A program made the position numbers and the translations under genes. The notes beneath the pieces were generated by a model that ran no database searches, was not told where the DNA came from, and saw only the letters and a program-made list of their open reading frames with translations. A stretch of DNA of 64,000 nt from Citrobacter youngae (GTDB taxonomy: Bacteria > Pseudomonadota > Gammaproteobacteria > Enterobacterales > Enterobacteriaceae), in the NCBI RefSeq assembly GCF_003818115.1, contig NZ_RPOI01000003.1:205380-269379 (forward strand), in the 5' to 3' direction. The stretch's first letter is position 1, and each line of letters begins with the position of its first letter. Shown one piece after another: positions 1-11,102 of the stretch.

Positions 1-17
1 AGCAGAATAACTTGCAT
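1..17 (-). CDS. rplI: 50S ribosomal protein L9, first codons only
   Basis: On the minus strand, position 17 begins an ATG reading MQVIL, the conserved start of ribosomal protein L9, which binds 23S rRNA in the L1 stalk region. An AGGATAAGG-like ribosome-binding site lies just upstream. The rest of the gene is outside the window. It is the last gene of the rpsF-priB-rpsR-rplI operon, whose order is conserved in enterobacteria. Confidence 0.85.
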
Positions 18-58
18 TACCTTATCCTCTCAAAGTCGTATTAATGGACCGTGACCGA

Positions 59-605
<547 letters not shown>

Positions 606-611
606 CAGAAA

Positions 612-1025
<414 letters not shown>

Positions 1026-1033
1026 TTATTCAG

Positions 1034-1090
1034 CCTCCTGTCTGGGTCAGCCGAGGCCCATGGAGGCAAGGAACGTGTTAAAGGTCGGCT
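1034..1090 (-). promoter_or_regulatory. probable S6:S18 autoregulatory mRNA leader
   Basis: Between the rpsF promoter and its start there is an 8-bp inverted repeat (TCAGCCGA at its left end, TCGGCTGA at its right end) enclosing a second short inverted segment around GCCCATGGAGGC. Enterobacterial rpsF mRNAs are known to carry a structured leader with a CCG-containing element that binds S6:S18 and represses translation. The position and the CCG-bearing stem fit that family; exact pairing was not computed. Confidence 0.55.
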
Positions 1091-1105
1091 GAAAAATGAC
1101 GCGTC

Positions 1106-1134
1106 ATAATACTGGGGTCAGCCGCTAAACTCAA
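1106..1134 (-). promoter_or_regulatory. sigma-70 promoter of the rpsF operon
   Basis: On the minus strand, TTGAGT (1129-1134) and TATTAT (1106-1111) are separated by exactly 17 bp, about 100 bp upstream of rpsF. This is a good match to a housekeeping promoter. Confidence 0.7.
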
Positions 1135-1165
1135 GGTGCTTGTACGATTATTTATCGTGTCGCCA

Positions 1166-1930
1166 TTAATACATATCCAGCAGCATTTTGACGCTGATGC
1201 AAATGGAGACAATGACAATCATCGGCCGGATAACTTTCTTCCCGCGCGTCAGTACGACTGTCGCGCCAAGACGTGCGCCAAGGGATTGCCCGGCAAACAT
1301 CACCAGCCCCAGCGACCAGATCATTTTACCCCCGAAAATGAAGAACAGAATCGAGGCAATGTTCGACGCCAGGTTGATAAAATTCGAGTGAATTTGCGCC
1401 TTATCGATGCTGTATCCCCACAGCAGGATGTAGCAGAGCGTATAAAATGAGCCGGCCCCGGCACCGAGAAAACCATCATAAAACCCAATACCTCCCCCGC
1501 AGATCAACGAGAAGATAAACAGGGATACCTGCTGCTTTCTTTTCGGTTCGCTAAGATTAGGCGCAGAAATAAAGTAGATGGCGACCGCGATTATCAGGAT
1601 CGGCAGCAGTTTCTTCAACACGTCCGGCTCAATAAACTGGATAAGGGTCGTGCCCAGCGCAGAACCGATAAAGGCAGATAAAAAGACATATTTGTGTTCC
1701 TGCACATTAATATGTCCCCGGCGTAAAAAGTAAATTCCGGAGGTCAGCGAACTGCCCAACGCCTGAATCTTATTGGTTGCCAGCGCGTTAGCCGGGGGTA
1801 AACCGGAAATCAGTAATGCGCCAATAGAAAGAAACCCGCCGCCACCTGACACCACGTTAATAAAGCCTGCCACCAGCGCGACCATAAACATAATCACAAA
1901 GTAGCTGAAATCCATGAATGAAGTATCCAT
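1166..1930 (-). CDS. TSUP (TauE/SafE/YfcA-like) membrane transporter
   Basis: A 254-residue polytopic inner-membrane protein with about eight hydrophobic segments. Near the N terminus it has the glycine-rich NVVSGGGGFLS stretch and in the second half the related FYDGFLGAGAGSF, the internal-repeat signature of the TSUP/DUF81 sulfite-organosulfur exporter family. I chose the ATG at 1930 because AAGG precedes it; an ATG seven codons upstream has none. No such gene lies between rpsF and yjfY in E. coli K-12, so this is accessory relative to that genome. No terminator is evident before the rpsF promoter, so read-through is possible. Substrate unknown. Confidence 0.85.
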   Translation of the reverse strand: MDTSFMDFSYFVIMFMVALVAGFINVVSGGGGFLSIGALLISGLPPANALATNKIQALGSSLTSGIYFLRRGHINVQEHKYVFLSAFIGSALGTTLIQFIEPDVLKKLLPILIIAVAIYFISAPNLSEPKRKQQVSLFIFSLICGGGIGFYDGFLGAGAGSFYTLCYILLWGYSIDKAQIHSNFINLASNIASILFFIFGGKMIWSLGLVMFAGQSLGARLGATVVLTRGKKVIRPMIVIVSICISVKMLLDMY

Positions 1931-2228
1931 AAGTTTTTGCCTTATTATCATAAAGTTATATTAATTATCTGGCTCACTATAAACGGCGTACTCACCCGAT
2001 TAAATTGACTATTTGGTAAGAGCTTATGCGCGTAAGGCAGGTATTTTTAACCGCAGCGGAAGGCATCAGCTGATTGTTAATTAAAGAAAAGATGGCTTTG
2101 CGGTAATTTTTTGAACAACTGCATCAGAAATGGTCGCTATCGACTGCGCCGGCAGCGGTTAAAATTAAATCAGAAGTTATCCACTCACAGGAGAGAGCTA
2201 ACCAGAGACCGCAGTCGAGGAGGTACCT

Positions 2229-2504
2229 ATGCGAGCCCGTGTTTTGACCCTTCTGGCTGTACTTTTGCTCAGTGCAAATGCAACGGCAGCCATCAAAATT
2301 GACAATCATCAGGCCAGGAATATGGATGATGTGCAGAGCTTAGGCGTTATTTACATAAATCATAACTTCGCCACTGAAAGTGAAGCCACTCAGGCCCTGA
2401 ATGAAGAAACCGATGCGCAAGGCGCAACCTACTATCACGTGATCCTCACCAGGGAACCCGGTAGTAACGGAAATATGCACGCCAGTGCAGATATTTATCG
2501 CTAG
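2229..2504 (+). CDS. yjfY: small secreted YdgH/BhsA/McbA-like protein
   Basis: A 91-residue protein with a signal peptide (MRARVLTLLAVLLLSANATAA) followed by a short DUF1471/BhsA-type domain ending in a TYYHVILT-type strand. These small periplasmic or envelope proteins are linked to stress and biofilm phenotypes in relatives. The start is fixed by a strong GAGGAGG site 6 bp upstream. The position between ulaF and rpsF matches yjfY of E. coli. A rho-independent terminator follows at 2547-2573. The specific role is unknown. Confidence 0.85.
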   Translation: MRARVLTLLAVLLLSANATAAIKIDNHQARNMDDVQSLGVIYINHNFATESEATQALNEETDAQGATYYHVILTREPGSNGNMHASADIYR

Positions 2505-2546
2505 CACCCAGAAATAACCAACGAGAACATTGCCACAGTTTGACTT

Positions 2547-2573
2547 GCCCCCTTCACTGGGGGCTTTTTTTTT
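2547..2573 (+). terminator. rho-independent terminator of yjfY
   Basis: A GCCCCC/GGGGGC stem with a six-base loop is followed by nine T residues, downstream of the yjfY stop. Confidence 0.85.
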
Positions 2574-2575
2574 GC

Positions 2576-2627
2576 AAAAAAATCCCGAAGCCAGACCGAT
2601 CTTATCCCCATGAAGAGTTGGCTTCGG
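2576..2627 (-). terminator. rho-independent terminator of ulaABCDEF
   Basis: The 9-bp perfect stem CCGAAGCCA/TGGCTTCGG (2585-2593 with 2619-2627) is followed on the minus strand by seven T residues, just beyond the ulaF stop. It closes the six-gene operon. Confidence 0.8.
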
Positions 2628-2638
2628 AACGTTTTTTC

Positions 2639-3325
2639 TTACTTCTGCCCGTAATAGGCGTTTGGGCCGTGCTTACGCATGAAGTGCTTATTCATCAGAT
2701 AACCGTCAATAGCGCTGAGAGCCGGGTTAATGCCACGCGCAATCCATGCCATTTTTGCCACCTCTTCCATCACAACAGCGTTATGTACTGCGTCGTGAGC
2801 ATCTTTACCCCAGGCAAAGGGACCGTGCTGATACACCACAATACCCGGCGTATGCAGTGGTTCTACGTTGCTCAGCGTTTCAATGATCACCTTGCCGGTA
2901 TTCAGCTCATACTCGCCCTGCACTTCAGCTTCAGTTAATGCTCGGGTACAAGGGATATCGCCAAAGAAGTAGTCCGCGTGAGTGGTACCCAGTGCCGGGA
3001 TCGCCAGCCCCGCCTGCGCCCAGGCCGTGGCATGAGTAGAGTGCGTATGCACGACTCCGCCCAGCGACGGATAACGCTGGTAGAGCGCCAGATGGGTGGC
3101 GGTATCGGAAGAAGGACGAAAGCCGCCTTCTATCACCTTCCCTGACATATCGACCACGACCATATCATCAACGGTCATGTGCTCGTAGGCGACGCCGCTG
3201 GGCTTGATCACCACCCGCCCGCGCTCGCGGTCAATGGCGCTGACGTTGCCCCAGGTAAATGTCACCAGCCCGTAGCGCGGCAGATCCATGTTAGCCTCAA
3301 AAACCTGCTGTTTAAGTTTTTGCAT
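2639..3325 (-). CDS. ulaF: L-ribulose-5-phosphate 4-epimerase (ascorbate pathway)
   Basis: This 228-residue class II aldolase-fold enzyme converts L-ribulose 5-phosphate to D-xylulose 5-phosphate, the last step of ascorbate catabolism. Visible features are the metal-binding VVHTHST motif (His93 and His95), the GNVSA phosphate-binding segment near residue 26, and the KPSG loop. The ATG at 3325 overlaps the ulaE stop by one base, so translation is probably coupled; an upstream in-frame extension has no support. Paralogue of AraD; context assigns it to ula. Confidence 0.96.
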   Translation of the reverse strand: MQKLKQQVFEANMDLPRYGLVTFTWGNVSAIDRERGRVVIKPSGVAYEHMTVDDMVVVDMSGKVIEGGFRPSSDTATHLALYQRYPSLGGVVHTHSTHATAWAQAGLAIPALGTTHADYFFGDIPCTRALTEAEVQGEYELNTGKVIIETLSNVEPLHTPGIVVYQHGPFAWGKDAHDAVHNAVVMEEVAKMAWIARGINPALSAIDGYLMNKHFMRKHGPNAYYGQK

Positions 3326-4179
3326 TACACCGCCTCCACCAGACCTGCGTTGGCCATACGCGTTTTCACCCAATCGCGCGCCTTCGCAACTTCACGAACC
3401 GGGTCATCCGACGTTTCACTCCACATCTCAATCAGGTATGGCCCGCAGTATCCACTCTGTTTGAGCGTCGCAAAACAACGTTCGAAATCAACGACTCCTT
3501 CACCAAACGGCACATTTTTGAATACGCCAGGTTTGGTATCCTTCACGTGTACCGCGACGATATGGCCTACCCCAGCCTGCAGTTCCATCTGCACGTCGTT
3601 ATCCCACGCCGACAAATTGCCAATATCGGGATACAGCTGGAACCACGGATTGTTGAGATAGTGGGCGTAACCCAACGCCTTGCTGATCGAATTCATCAGC
3701 GGATAATCCATGATTTCCATCGCCAGCGTCACCTGCGCACGGCTCGCCATCTCCACGCTCTCTTTTAGCCCATCGCGAAACCGACGACGCGTTTCGTTAT
3801 TGGCCTGCTGGTAATAGACGTCGTAACCCGCCAGTTGAATAACGCGAATACCAATATCCTGCGCAAACTGAATGGCTTTACGCATAATTTCCAGCCCCTG
3901 TTCGCGCACCCGATCATCTTCGCTGCCAAGCGGGAAACGACGATGAGCGCTCAGGCATATGGACGGTACTCGTATCCCTGTCTCGGCGATAGCCGCCACC
4001 AGCGCCAGTCGCTGCTCGCGATTCCAGTCAAGACGCGCCAGACGGGCATCGGTTTCATCAACCGACATTTCGACAAAGTCAAAGCCCAGTTCCTTCGCCA
4101 GTTGCAAGCGTTCGAGCCAGCACTCCCCGCCGGGGAGTGCTTTTTCATAAATACCGAGCGGGACCTGTTTCGACAACAT
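3325..4179 (-). CDS. ulaE: L-xylulose-5-phosphate 3-epimerase
   Basis: This 284-residue TIM-barrel epimerase (sugar isomerase/AP endonuclease 2 superfamily) starts [16 protein letters not shown]. It converts L-xylulose 5-phosphate to L-ribulose 5-phosphate for UlaF. Conserved acidic and histidine residues of the metal site are seen in [16 protein letters not shown] and [11 protein letters not shown]. It lies 9 bp after ulaD and overlaps ulaF by one base. Confidence 0.96.
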   Translation of the reverse strand: MLSKQVPLGIYEKALPGGECWLERLQLAKELGFDFVEMSVDETDARLARLDWNREQRLALVAAIAETGIRVPSICLSAHRRFPLGSEDDRVREQGLEIMRKAIQFAQDIGIRVIQLAGYDVYYQQANNETRRRFRDGLKESVEMASRAQVTLAMEIMDYPLMNSISKALGYAHYLNNPWFQLYPDIGNLSAWDNDVQMELQAGVGHIVAVHVKDTKPGVFKNVPFGEGVVDFERCFATLKQSGYCGPYLIEMWSETSDDPVREVAKARDWVKTRMANAGLVEAV

Positions 4180-4188
4180 AGCCGCTCC

Positions 4189-4839
4189 TTATCCCCACAG
4201 CTGGGCGATGGAACGTTTAAACTGACGAGCGGCCTCAACCGGAGAAGCCGCGTCGCGAATGCTGCGACCAGCGATAAAGACGTGAATCGGGATCCCTTTG
4301 AACAGCGGCAGATCCTCCAGCGCCAGACCACCAGTAACGGTAACTTTAAAGCCCATATCGGCCAGTCGCTTGATCGCACTGATATCCGCCTCTCCCCACG
4401 CCACGCCTGCCGCCTGCGCATCACGACTGCGGTGATAGACAACTTGCCCAATACCCGCGTCACGCCACTCCTGCGCCTGCTCCCAGGTCCAGTAGCCGGT
4501 CAGTTCAATCTGTACGTCACCGTTAAATTCTTTCGCCACCTCCAGCGCACCCTTGGTGGTGTTGATATCGGCACAGCAGATGACAGTAATCCAGTCAGCG
4601 TTGGCTTCGAAACACATGCGGGAGAGGATTTTGCCCGCGTCGGCAATTTTAGCGTCCGCCAGCACTATTTTATGCGGGTAAAGCGCCTTCAGATCGCGAA
4701 CGGCACGAACGCCCTCTGCCACGCAAAGAATCGTACCCACCTCAATGATATCGACCTCTTCGGCAATCAGACGCGTCGTTTCATACGCGGAAGACATTGA
4801 TTGGTTATCCAGCGCTACCTGCAACATAGGTAATGACAT
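4189..4839 (-). CDS. ulaD: 3-keto-L-gulonate-6-phosphate decarboxylase
   Basis: This 216-residue member of the orotidine-5-phosphate decarboxylase suprafamily has the catalytic [10 protein letters not shown] segment (Asp62, Lys64, Asp67). It decarboxylates 3-keto-L-gulonate 6-phosphate, made by UlaG, to L-xylulose 5-phosphate. Length and sequence match E. coli UlaD. It lies 12 bp downstream of ulaC in the operon. Confidence 0.97.
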   Translation of the reverse strand: MSLPMLQVALDNQSMSSAYETTRLIAEEVDIIEVGTILCVAEGVRAVRDLKALYPHKIVLADAKIADAGKILSRMCFEANADWITVICCADINTTKGALEVAKEFNGDVQIELTGYWTWEQAQEWRDAGIGQVVYHRSRDAQAAGVAWGEADISAIKRLADMGFKVTVTGGLALEDLPLFKGIPIHVFIAGRSIRDAASPVEAARQFKRSIAQLWG

Positions 4840-4851
4840 TTTGGTATCCTT

Positions 4852-5319
4852 TTAAACAGCCGCCGCAGTGGCGTTATCAATTAAATCCAGCACTTCCTGC
4901 GCGGTGCGGCAGGCGCGTAAACGGTCGAAATTGGCTTCGTCGTCAAACAGATTCACGATCTGCATAATGCCCACTTCCTGATGCGTGTTGGCGTCAACTG
5001 CCGCCATCGTGATCAGAATATCGACCGGGTCGTTATCTTCGTGGTTAAACACCAGCGGCGTTTTCAGCGTCACCAGCGCAAAACCGGTTTTCTTAACCCC
5101 TTCCTCCGGACGTCCATGCGGCATAGCAAGGCCCGGCGCAATCACAAAGTACGGGCCAAACTGTTCTACTCCGTCGAGGATGGCCTGGTAGTAGCGTGGT
5201 TCAACCACATCAGCCTTAACCAGCAGATCCACGCCAAGCTTTACCGCTTCCTGCCAGGTGCTGGCCTCGGCCTGTAAAAGGATGGAATTATTGTTTGCCA
5301 GCGAATCACGTAATTTCAT
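4852..5319 (-). CDS. ulaC: ascorbate-specific PTS enzyme IIA
   Basis: A 155-residue EIIA of the mannitol/fructose type with the phospho-accepting histidine in [14 protein letters not shown] (His68). It takes phosphate from HPr and passes it to UlaB during ascorbate uptake. It lies 9 bp after ulaB and 12 bp before ulaD. Confidence 0.96.
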   Translation of the reverse strand: MKLRDSLANNNSILLQAEASTWQEAVKLGVDLLVKADVVEPRYYQAILDGVEQFGPYFVIAPGLAMPHGRPEEGVKKTGFALVTLKTPLVFNHEDNDPVDILITMAAVDANTHQEVGIMQIVNLFDDEANFDRLRACRTAQEVLDLIDNATAAAV

Positions 5320-5328
5320 GGTGCGTCC

Positions 5329-5634
5329 TTACTTCACATCCTGTGGGAAATGCGCTTTGATCACTTCCAGCAGTTTTGGTCCAAAATCGGCGGGAGACAG
5401 CATGTTGCGCACGCCGACAACATATTTATTGCCAGATACGGTAATCTCGCCGGCAATATGAGTAGAGGCGATGATGATATCTGCGCCGCTCAGTTCACTT
5501 TTGTATTCCCCCACGGCACAGCTGTTTACCGTATGGTCGATATTTGACTGGGTTAAAAACTGATCCACCTTCATTTTCATGATCATGGAACTGCCCTGCC
5601 CATTGCCACATACAGCCAGAATACGTACGGTCAT
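5329..5634 (-). CDS. ulaB: ascorbate-specific PTS enzyme IIB
   Basis: A 101-residue cytoplasmic EIIB with the phosphocysteine loop [10 protein letters not shown] (Cys9). It relays phosphate from UlaC to ascorbate bound by UlaA, giving L-ascorbate 6-phosphate. It lies 15 bp downstream of ulaA. Confidence 0.96.
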   Translation of the reverse strand: MTVRILAVCGNGQGSSMIMKMKVDQFLTQSNIDHTVNSCAVGEYKSELSGADIIIASTHIAGEITVSGNKYVVGVRNMLSPADFGPKLLEVIKAHFPQDVK

Positions 5635-5649
5635 AATCGGAACTCCTTT

Positions 5650-7410
<1,761 letters not shown>

Positions 7411-8475
7411 ATGACTAAAGTAAAAAGCATCACGCGTGAATCATGGATCCTGAGTACATTCCCGGAGTGGGGAAGCTGGCTGAATGAAGAGATCGAACAG
7501 GAACAGGTCGCACCAGGCACTTTCGCTATGTGGTGGCTTGGCTGTACCGGAATTTGGCTGAAGTCGGAAGGCGGGACTAACATCTGCGTCGATTTCTGGT
7601 GCGGCACGGGTAAACAGAGTCACGGCAACCCGCTGATGAAAACCGGCCACCAAATGCAACGTATGGCTGGGGTAAAAAAACTGCAGCCTAACCTGCGCAC
7701 CACGCCGTTTGTTCTTGATCCGTTTGCCATTCGACAGATCGATGCGGTACTGGCGACGCACGATCATAACGATCACATCGACGTGAATGTTGCGGCAGCC
7801 GTCATGCAGAACTGCGCCGACGACGTGCCGTTTATCGGCCCACAAACCTGCGTGGATCTGTGGATCGGTTGGGGTGTGCCAAAAGAACGCTGCATCGTGG
7901 TGAAACCGGGCGACGTAGTTAAAGTAAACGATATTGAGATTCATGCGCTCGACGCGTTTGATCGTACTGCATTAATCACCTTGCCTGCAGATCAAAAAGC
8001 AGCAGGCGTCCTGCCTGACGGCATGGATGCACGTGCAGTTAACTACCTGTTCAAAACGCCGGGCGGTACGCTGTACCACAGCGGTGATTCGCACTACTCC
8101 AACTACTATGCAAAACATGGCAACGAATATCAGATCGACGTCGCGCTCGGCTCCTACGGCGAGAATCCGCGTGGGATTACGGACAAAATGACCAGCGCCG
8201 ACATGCTGCGTATGGCGGAAGCGCTGAATACAAAAGTAGTGATCCCTTTCCATCATGACATCTGGTCAAACTTTCAGGCCGATCCACAGGAGATCCGCGT
8301 CCTGTGGGAGATGAAAAAAGATCGCCTTAAGTATAGCTTTAAGCCATTCATCTGGCAGGTAGGCGGCAAATTCACCTGGCCGCTGGACAAAGATAACTTT
8401 GAATATCACTATCCGCGCGGCTTTGATGACTGTTTCACGATTGAGCCGGATTTACCGTTTAAATCCTTCCTGTGA
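7411..8475 (+). CDS. ulaG: L-ascorbate-6-phosphate lactonase
   Basis: This 354-residue metallo-beta-lactamase-fold hydrolase has the THDHNDHID metal motif (about residues 116-124) and a second histidine in IPFHHDIW. It opens the lactone ring of L-ascorbate 6-phosphate, feeding UlaD. The ATG at 7411 ([12 protein letters not shown]) is preceded by GAAGG. It is transcribed alone, away from ulaA, and ends at a terminator (8486-8510). Confidence 0.97.
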   Translation: MTKVKSITRESWILSTFPEWGSWLNEEIEQEQVAPGTFAMWWLGCTGIWLKSEGGTNICVDFWCGTGKQSHGNPLMKTGHQMQRMAGVKKLQPNLRTTPFVLDPFAIRQIDAVLATHDHNDHIDVNVAAAVMQNCADDVPFIGPQTCVDLWIGWGVPKERCIVVKPGDVVKVNDIEIHALDAFDRTALITLPADQKAAGVLPDGMDARAVNYLFKTPGGTLYHSGDSHYSNYYAKHGNEYQIDVALGSYGENPRGITDKMTSADMLRMAEALNTKVVIPFHHDIWSNFQADPQEIRVLWEMKKDRLKYSFKPFIWQVGGKFTWPLDKDNFEYHYPRGFDDCFTIEPDLPFKSFL

Positions 8476-8485
8476 TCCACACAAA

Positions 8486-8510
8486 ATGCCGGGCTATCCC
8501 GGCATTTTTT
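8486..8510 (+). terminator. rho-independent terminator of ulaG
   Basis: An ATGCCGGG/CCCGGCAT hairpin with a four-base loop runs into six T residues, between ulaG and ulaR. Confidence 0.85.
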
Positions 8511-8581
8511 CCCTTTTACTTTAGTATTTCCAGGCTATTTCAAATATCATCTTTTCAAATCAATTTGTATCGGAATAGCTC

Positions 8582-9337
8582 ATGACTGAAGCACAAAGAC
8601 ATCAAATATTGCTGGATATGCTGGCGCAGTTGGGCTTTGTTACCGTTGAGAACGTAATTGAGCGTCTGGGGATTTCACCCGCAACGGCGCGTAGGGACAT
8701 CAACAAACTCGACGAAAGCGGCAAACTCAAGAAAGTCCGCAACGGCGCAGAAGCCATTACCCAGCAGCGTCCACGCTGGACGCCAATGAATTTACACCAG
8801 GCGCAGAACCACGATGAAAAAGTCCGTATTGCCAAGGCGGCGTCCCAGCTTGTGAATGCGGGAGAAAGCGTGGTGATCAACTGCGGATCGACCGCTTTCC
8901 TGCTGGGTCGTGAAATGTGCGGCAAGCCGGTGCAGATCATCACCAACTATCTGCCGCTGGCAAACTATCTGATCGACCAGGAGCATGACAGCGTGATCAT
9001 CATGGGCGGGCAATACAACAAAAGCCAATCCATCACGCTTAGCCCACAAGGCAGTGAAAATAGCCTGTATGCCGGACACTGGATGTTTACCAGCGGTAAA
9101 GGATTGACTGCGGACGGACTGTATAAAACCGATATGCTGACCGCGATGGCCGAGCAGAAGATGCTTAACGTGGTGGGCAAACTGGTGGTACTGGTCGATA
9201 GCAGTAAGGTCGGTGAACGCGCGGGAATGCTGTTCAGTCGCGCCGATCAAATCGATACGCTGATTACCGGTAAAAACGCGAACCCTGAGATTCTGCAACA
9301 ACTTGAAGCTCAGGGCGTGAACATTTTGCGGGTTTAG
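8582..9337 (+). CDS. ulaR: ascorbate utilisation repressor, DeoR family
   Basis: A 251-residue protein with an N-terminal DeoR winged helix ([14 protein letters not shown], then [11 protein letters not shown], about residues 18-42) and a C-terminal sugar-phosphate sensor domain of isomerase-like fold. In E. coli UlaR represses ulaABCDEF and ulaG and is released by L-ascorbate 6-phosphate. Its 3' end overlaps the convergent yjfP by 4 bp. Confidence 0.97.
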   Translation: MTEAQRHQILLDMLAQLGFVTVENVIERLGISPATARRDINKLDESGKLKKVRNGAEAITQQRPRWTPMNLHQAQNHDEKVRIAKAASQLVNAGESVVINCGSTAFLLGREMCGKPVQIITNYLPLANYLIDQEHDSVIIMGGQYNKSQSITLSPQGSENSLYAGHWMFTSGKGLTADGLYKTDMLTAMAEQKMLNVVGKLVVLVDSSKVGERAGMLFSRADQIDTLITGKNANPEILQQLEAQGVNILRV

Positions 9338-10083
9338 AGGTGCTGGCGGAAAAATGCTACCGTCGCAGCCAGCGCTTCTGGCGTAATGCGGTGTCGGACA
9401 CCCGCTTCCCACAGGCAGGTCAGATGGTTATCCAGACCTGCCTGAATTAACGCCTGCTGCAAACGAAAAGTTTCCACAGCCGGAACCACATCGTCCTCCT
9501 GTCCATGCCACAGCAGCAACGGTCTGTCGGCCAGGCGTTGCAGTTGATGCGTAACGTCCCATTCGGCGAGCGGTGCAATAACGGCATCGAACTCCGCCTG
9601 CTGCTCTGGCGTCTGGACATGTAAAGGGGGAAAAAGCGTCTGCGCAAGCCGGGTAAAATAGCCCGACCCCATCAGGCTGGCTACACATTTAACCTCGGGG
9701 TGGCGGGCCATAATGCCCAACGCCGTCATTCCTCCCATCGACGCCCCCGCAACGGCAAGTCGTTCATCTGATAGCCAATTTTCCGCCACCAGCGCCGCAC
9801 GTAACGTCGTAAACTCCTGCATATTTTGCTGCAAAATCTGCCAGAAGCGGTACATTCTCCCCTGTGCATCACTAGTGAAGCGGGCACCATGATCGGCCGC
9901 ATCTGGCATCACGACCCGGAATCCAGCCTGAGCCAGAGCAACGGCAAAATAGCTGTAGACCAGGCTTGAAGAGGTAAACCCGTGATAGAAGATAATACAA
10001 GGGAGTGAACATTCGCGTTTGCCAGCCGGAACGGCGTGCAGGACAGGGATACCCGCCAACTGTCGTGTTTCAATTTCGATCAT
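9334..10083 (-). CDS. yjfP: alpha/beta-hydrolase esterase
   Basis: A 249-residue alpha/beta hydrolase with the oxyanion loop [11 protein letters not shown], the nucleophile elbow GASMGGM (about residues 113-119) and late Asp and His residues ([13 protein letters not shown]). The E. coli homologue has carboxylesterase activity and is implicated in sugar efflux physiology. The ATG at 10083 ([11 protein letters not shown]) has GAGG upstream; the 12-codon upstream extension lacks support. Convergent with ulaR. Confidence 0.92.
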   Translation of the reverse strand: MIEIETRQLAGIPVLHAVPAGKRECSLPCIIFYHGFTSSSLVYSYFAVALAQAGFRVVMPDAADHGARFTSDAQGRMYRFWQILQQNMQEFTTLRAALVAENWLSDERLAVAGASMGGMTALGIMARHPEVKCVASLMGSGYFTRLAQTLFPPLHVQTPEQQAEFDAVIAPLAEWDVTHQLQRLADRPLLLWHGQEDDVVPAVETFRLQQALIQAGLDNHLTCLWEAGVRHRITPEALAATVAFFRQHL

Positions 10084-10264
10084 TTGTCGCCTCTTTCTTT
10101 CTGGTATGCCATGCAGCAATACTTAACGCAAGCGAATGTGTTCGGCAATGATTCATAATGTTGAGAACTGGGTTACGCTTTCGCAACATTTTCATTCGAA
10201 AATCGCGTGAGAGATAACAATTCGGGAACATTCCCCTAAAGGGAATTTAATAAGGCACTACACT

Positions 10265-10594
10265 ATGGCTATCAGGAAACGAGATAGAGTTATGCGTCGG
10301 TTTGCCTCTTTGTTGCTGGTGACGTTTTTAAGCGCCTGTAGCGTGTTACAGGGTACACCACAACCTGCACCGCCCGTAGCCGACCACCCGCAAGAGATCC
10401 GCCGCGACCAAAGCAACGGGTTGCAGCGAATAGGGACAGTCAATGCGCTGGTAAGAGGCTCTCCAGATGATGCGCTGGCAGAGATCCGTGCCAAAGCCGT
10501 CGCGGCTAAAGCTGATTATTACGTTGTCTTATTAGTTGATGAGACTATCGTGACAGGCCAATGGTATTCACAAGCTATTTTGTATCGTAAATAA
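10265..10594 (+). CDS. bsmA: lipoprotein with BhsA-type domain, biofilm/stress related
   Basis: A 109-residue predicted lipoprotein: hydrophobic stretch FASLLLVTFLSAC with lipobox cysteine 25, then a DUF1471 domain ending GQWYSQAILYRK. Length and position match E. coli BsmA (YjfO), which affects biofilm formation and peroxide tolerance. An internal ATG at 10292 would give a more compact signal peptide and also has a purine-rich site, so the start is uncertain. It belongs to a local group of related small proteins with yjfN and yjfY. Confidence 0.88.
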   Translation: MAIRKRDRVMRRFASLLLVTFLSACSVLQGTPQPAPPVADHPQEIRRDQSNGLQRIGTVNALVRGSPDDALAEIRAKAVAAKADYYVVLLVDETIVTGQWYSQAILYRK

Positions 10595-10741
10595 CATTGG
10601 CTTGAAATTTAGTCAGCTTTACATTGCTTTGCGCCCCTATGCGTTTACCTGTGCACAATAAACCAACAGCAGGGAGCTTGAGGTTTATTATCGCGATGGA
10701 ATGCCCTGCCATGTGTAGGGGTACGAATAATGGAGCTGACG

Positions 10742-11017
10742 ATGAAACAATCACTTGCCTTATCCTCACTGCTGTTTTCTGCCGGACTGGTAGGTACAAC
10801 GGCGCAGTCTGCCGAGTTCGCCAGTGCTGACTGCGTTACGGGCCTGAACGAAATTGGCCTGATCTCTGTCAGTAACATTGCAGGGAATCCGCAGGATGTA
10901 GAACGTGTAATCGCGTTAAAAGCGGATGAACAAGGTGCCTCATGGTATCGGATCATTCAGATGTACGAAGAACAGCAGCCAGATAACTGGCGCGTACAGG
11001 CCATACTTTATGCATAA
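10742..11017 (+). CDS. yjfN: small secreted BhsA/YdgH-like protein
   Basis: A 91-residue exported protein: signal peptide MKQSLALSSLLFSAGLVGTTAQSA, then a DUF1471 domain ending NWRVQAILYA. The ATG at 10742 has GGAG seven bases upstream and is preferred over one four codons earlier. It lies between bsmA and the convergent aidB, as in E. coli, where YjfN has been described as a protease activator; no function is evident from sequence. Confidence 0.87.
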   Translation: MKQSLALSSLLFSAGLVGTTAQSAEFASADCVTGLNEIGLISVSNIAGNPQDVERVIALKADEQGASWYRIIQMYEEQQPDNWRVQAILYA

Positions 11018-11022
11018 CAGAT

Positions 11023-11097
11023 TGCCGGATGGCGTAAACGTATCCTGCCTGTATTGAACGTAGACAGGATACGACGCGACAGCATCGCCATCTGGCA
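11023..11097. repeat. nested palindrome (REP-like/BIME) between convergent yjfN and aidB
   Basis: Outer arms TGCCGGATGGCG and CGCCATCTGGCA (one mismatch) enclose inner arms CGTATCCTG (11039-11047) and CAGGATACG (11065-11073). The GCCGGATGGCG arm is REP-like. The position between two convergent 3' ends suggests mRNA 3'-end stabilisation or bidirectional termination. Confidence 0.65.
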
Positions 11098-11102
11098 TAG
11101 TA

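Noticed and set aside
3835..4800. A 321-codon open frame on the plus strand across ulaE and ulaD
   Set aside because: It is antisense to two well-recognised enzymes and spans their junction; no family resemblance.
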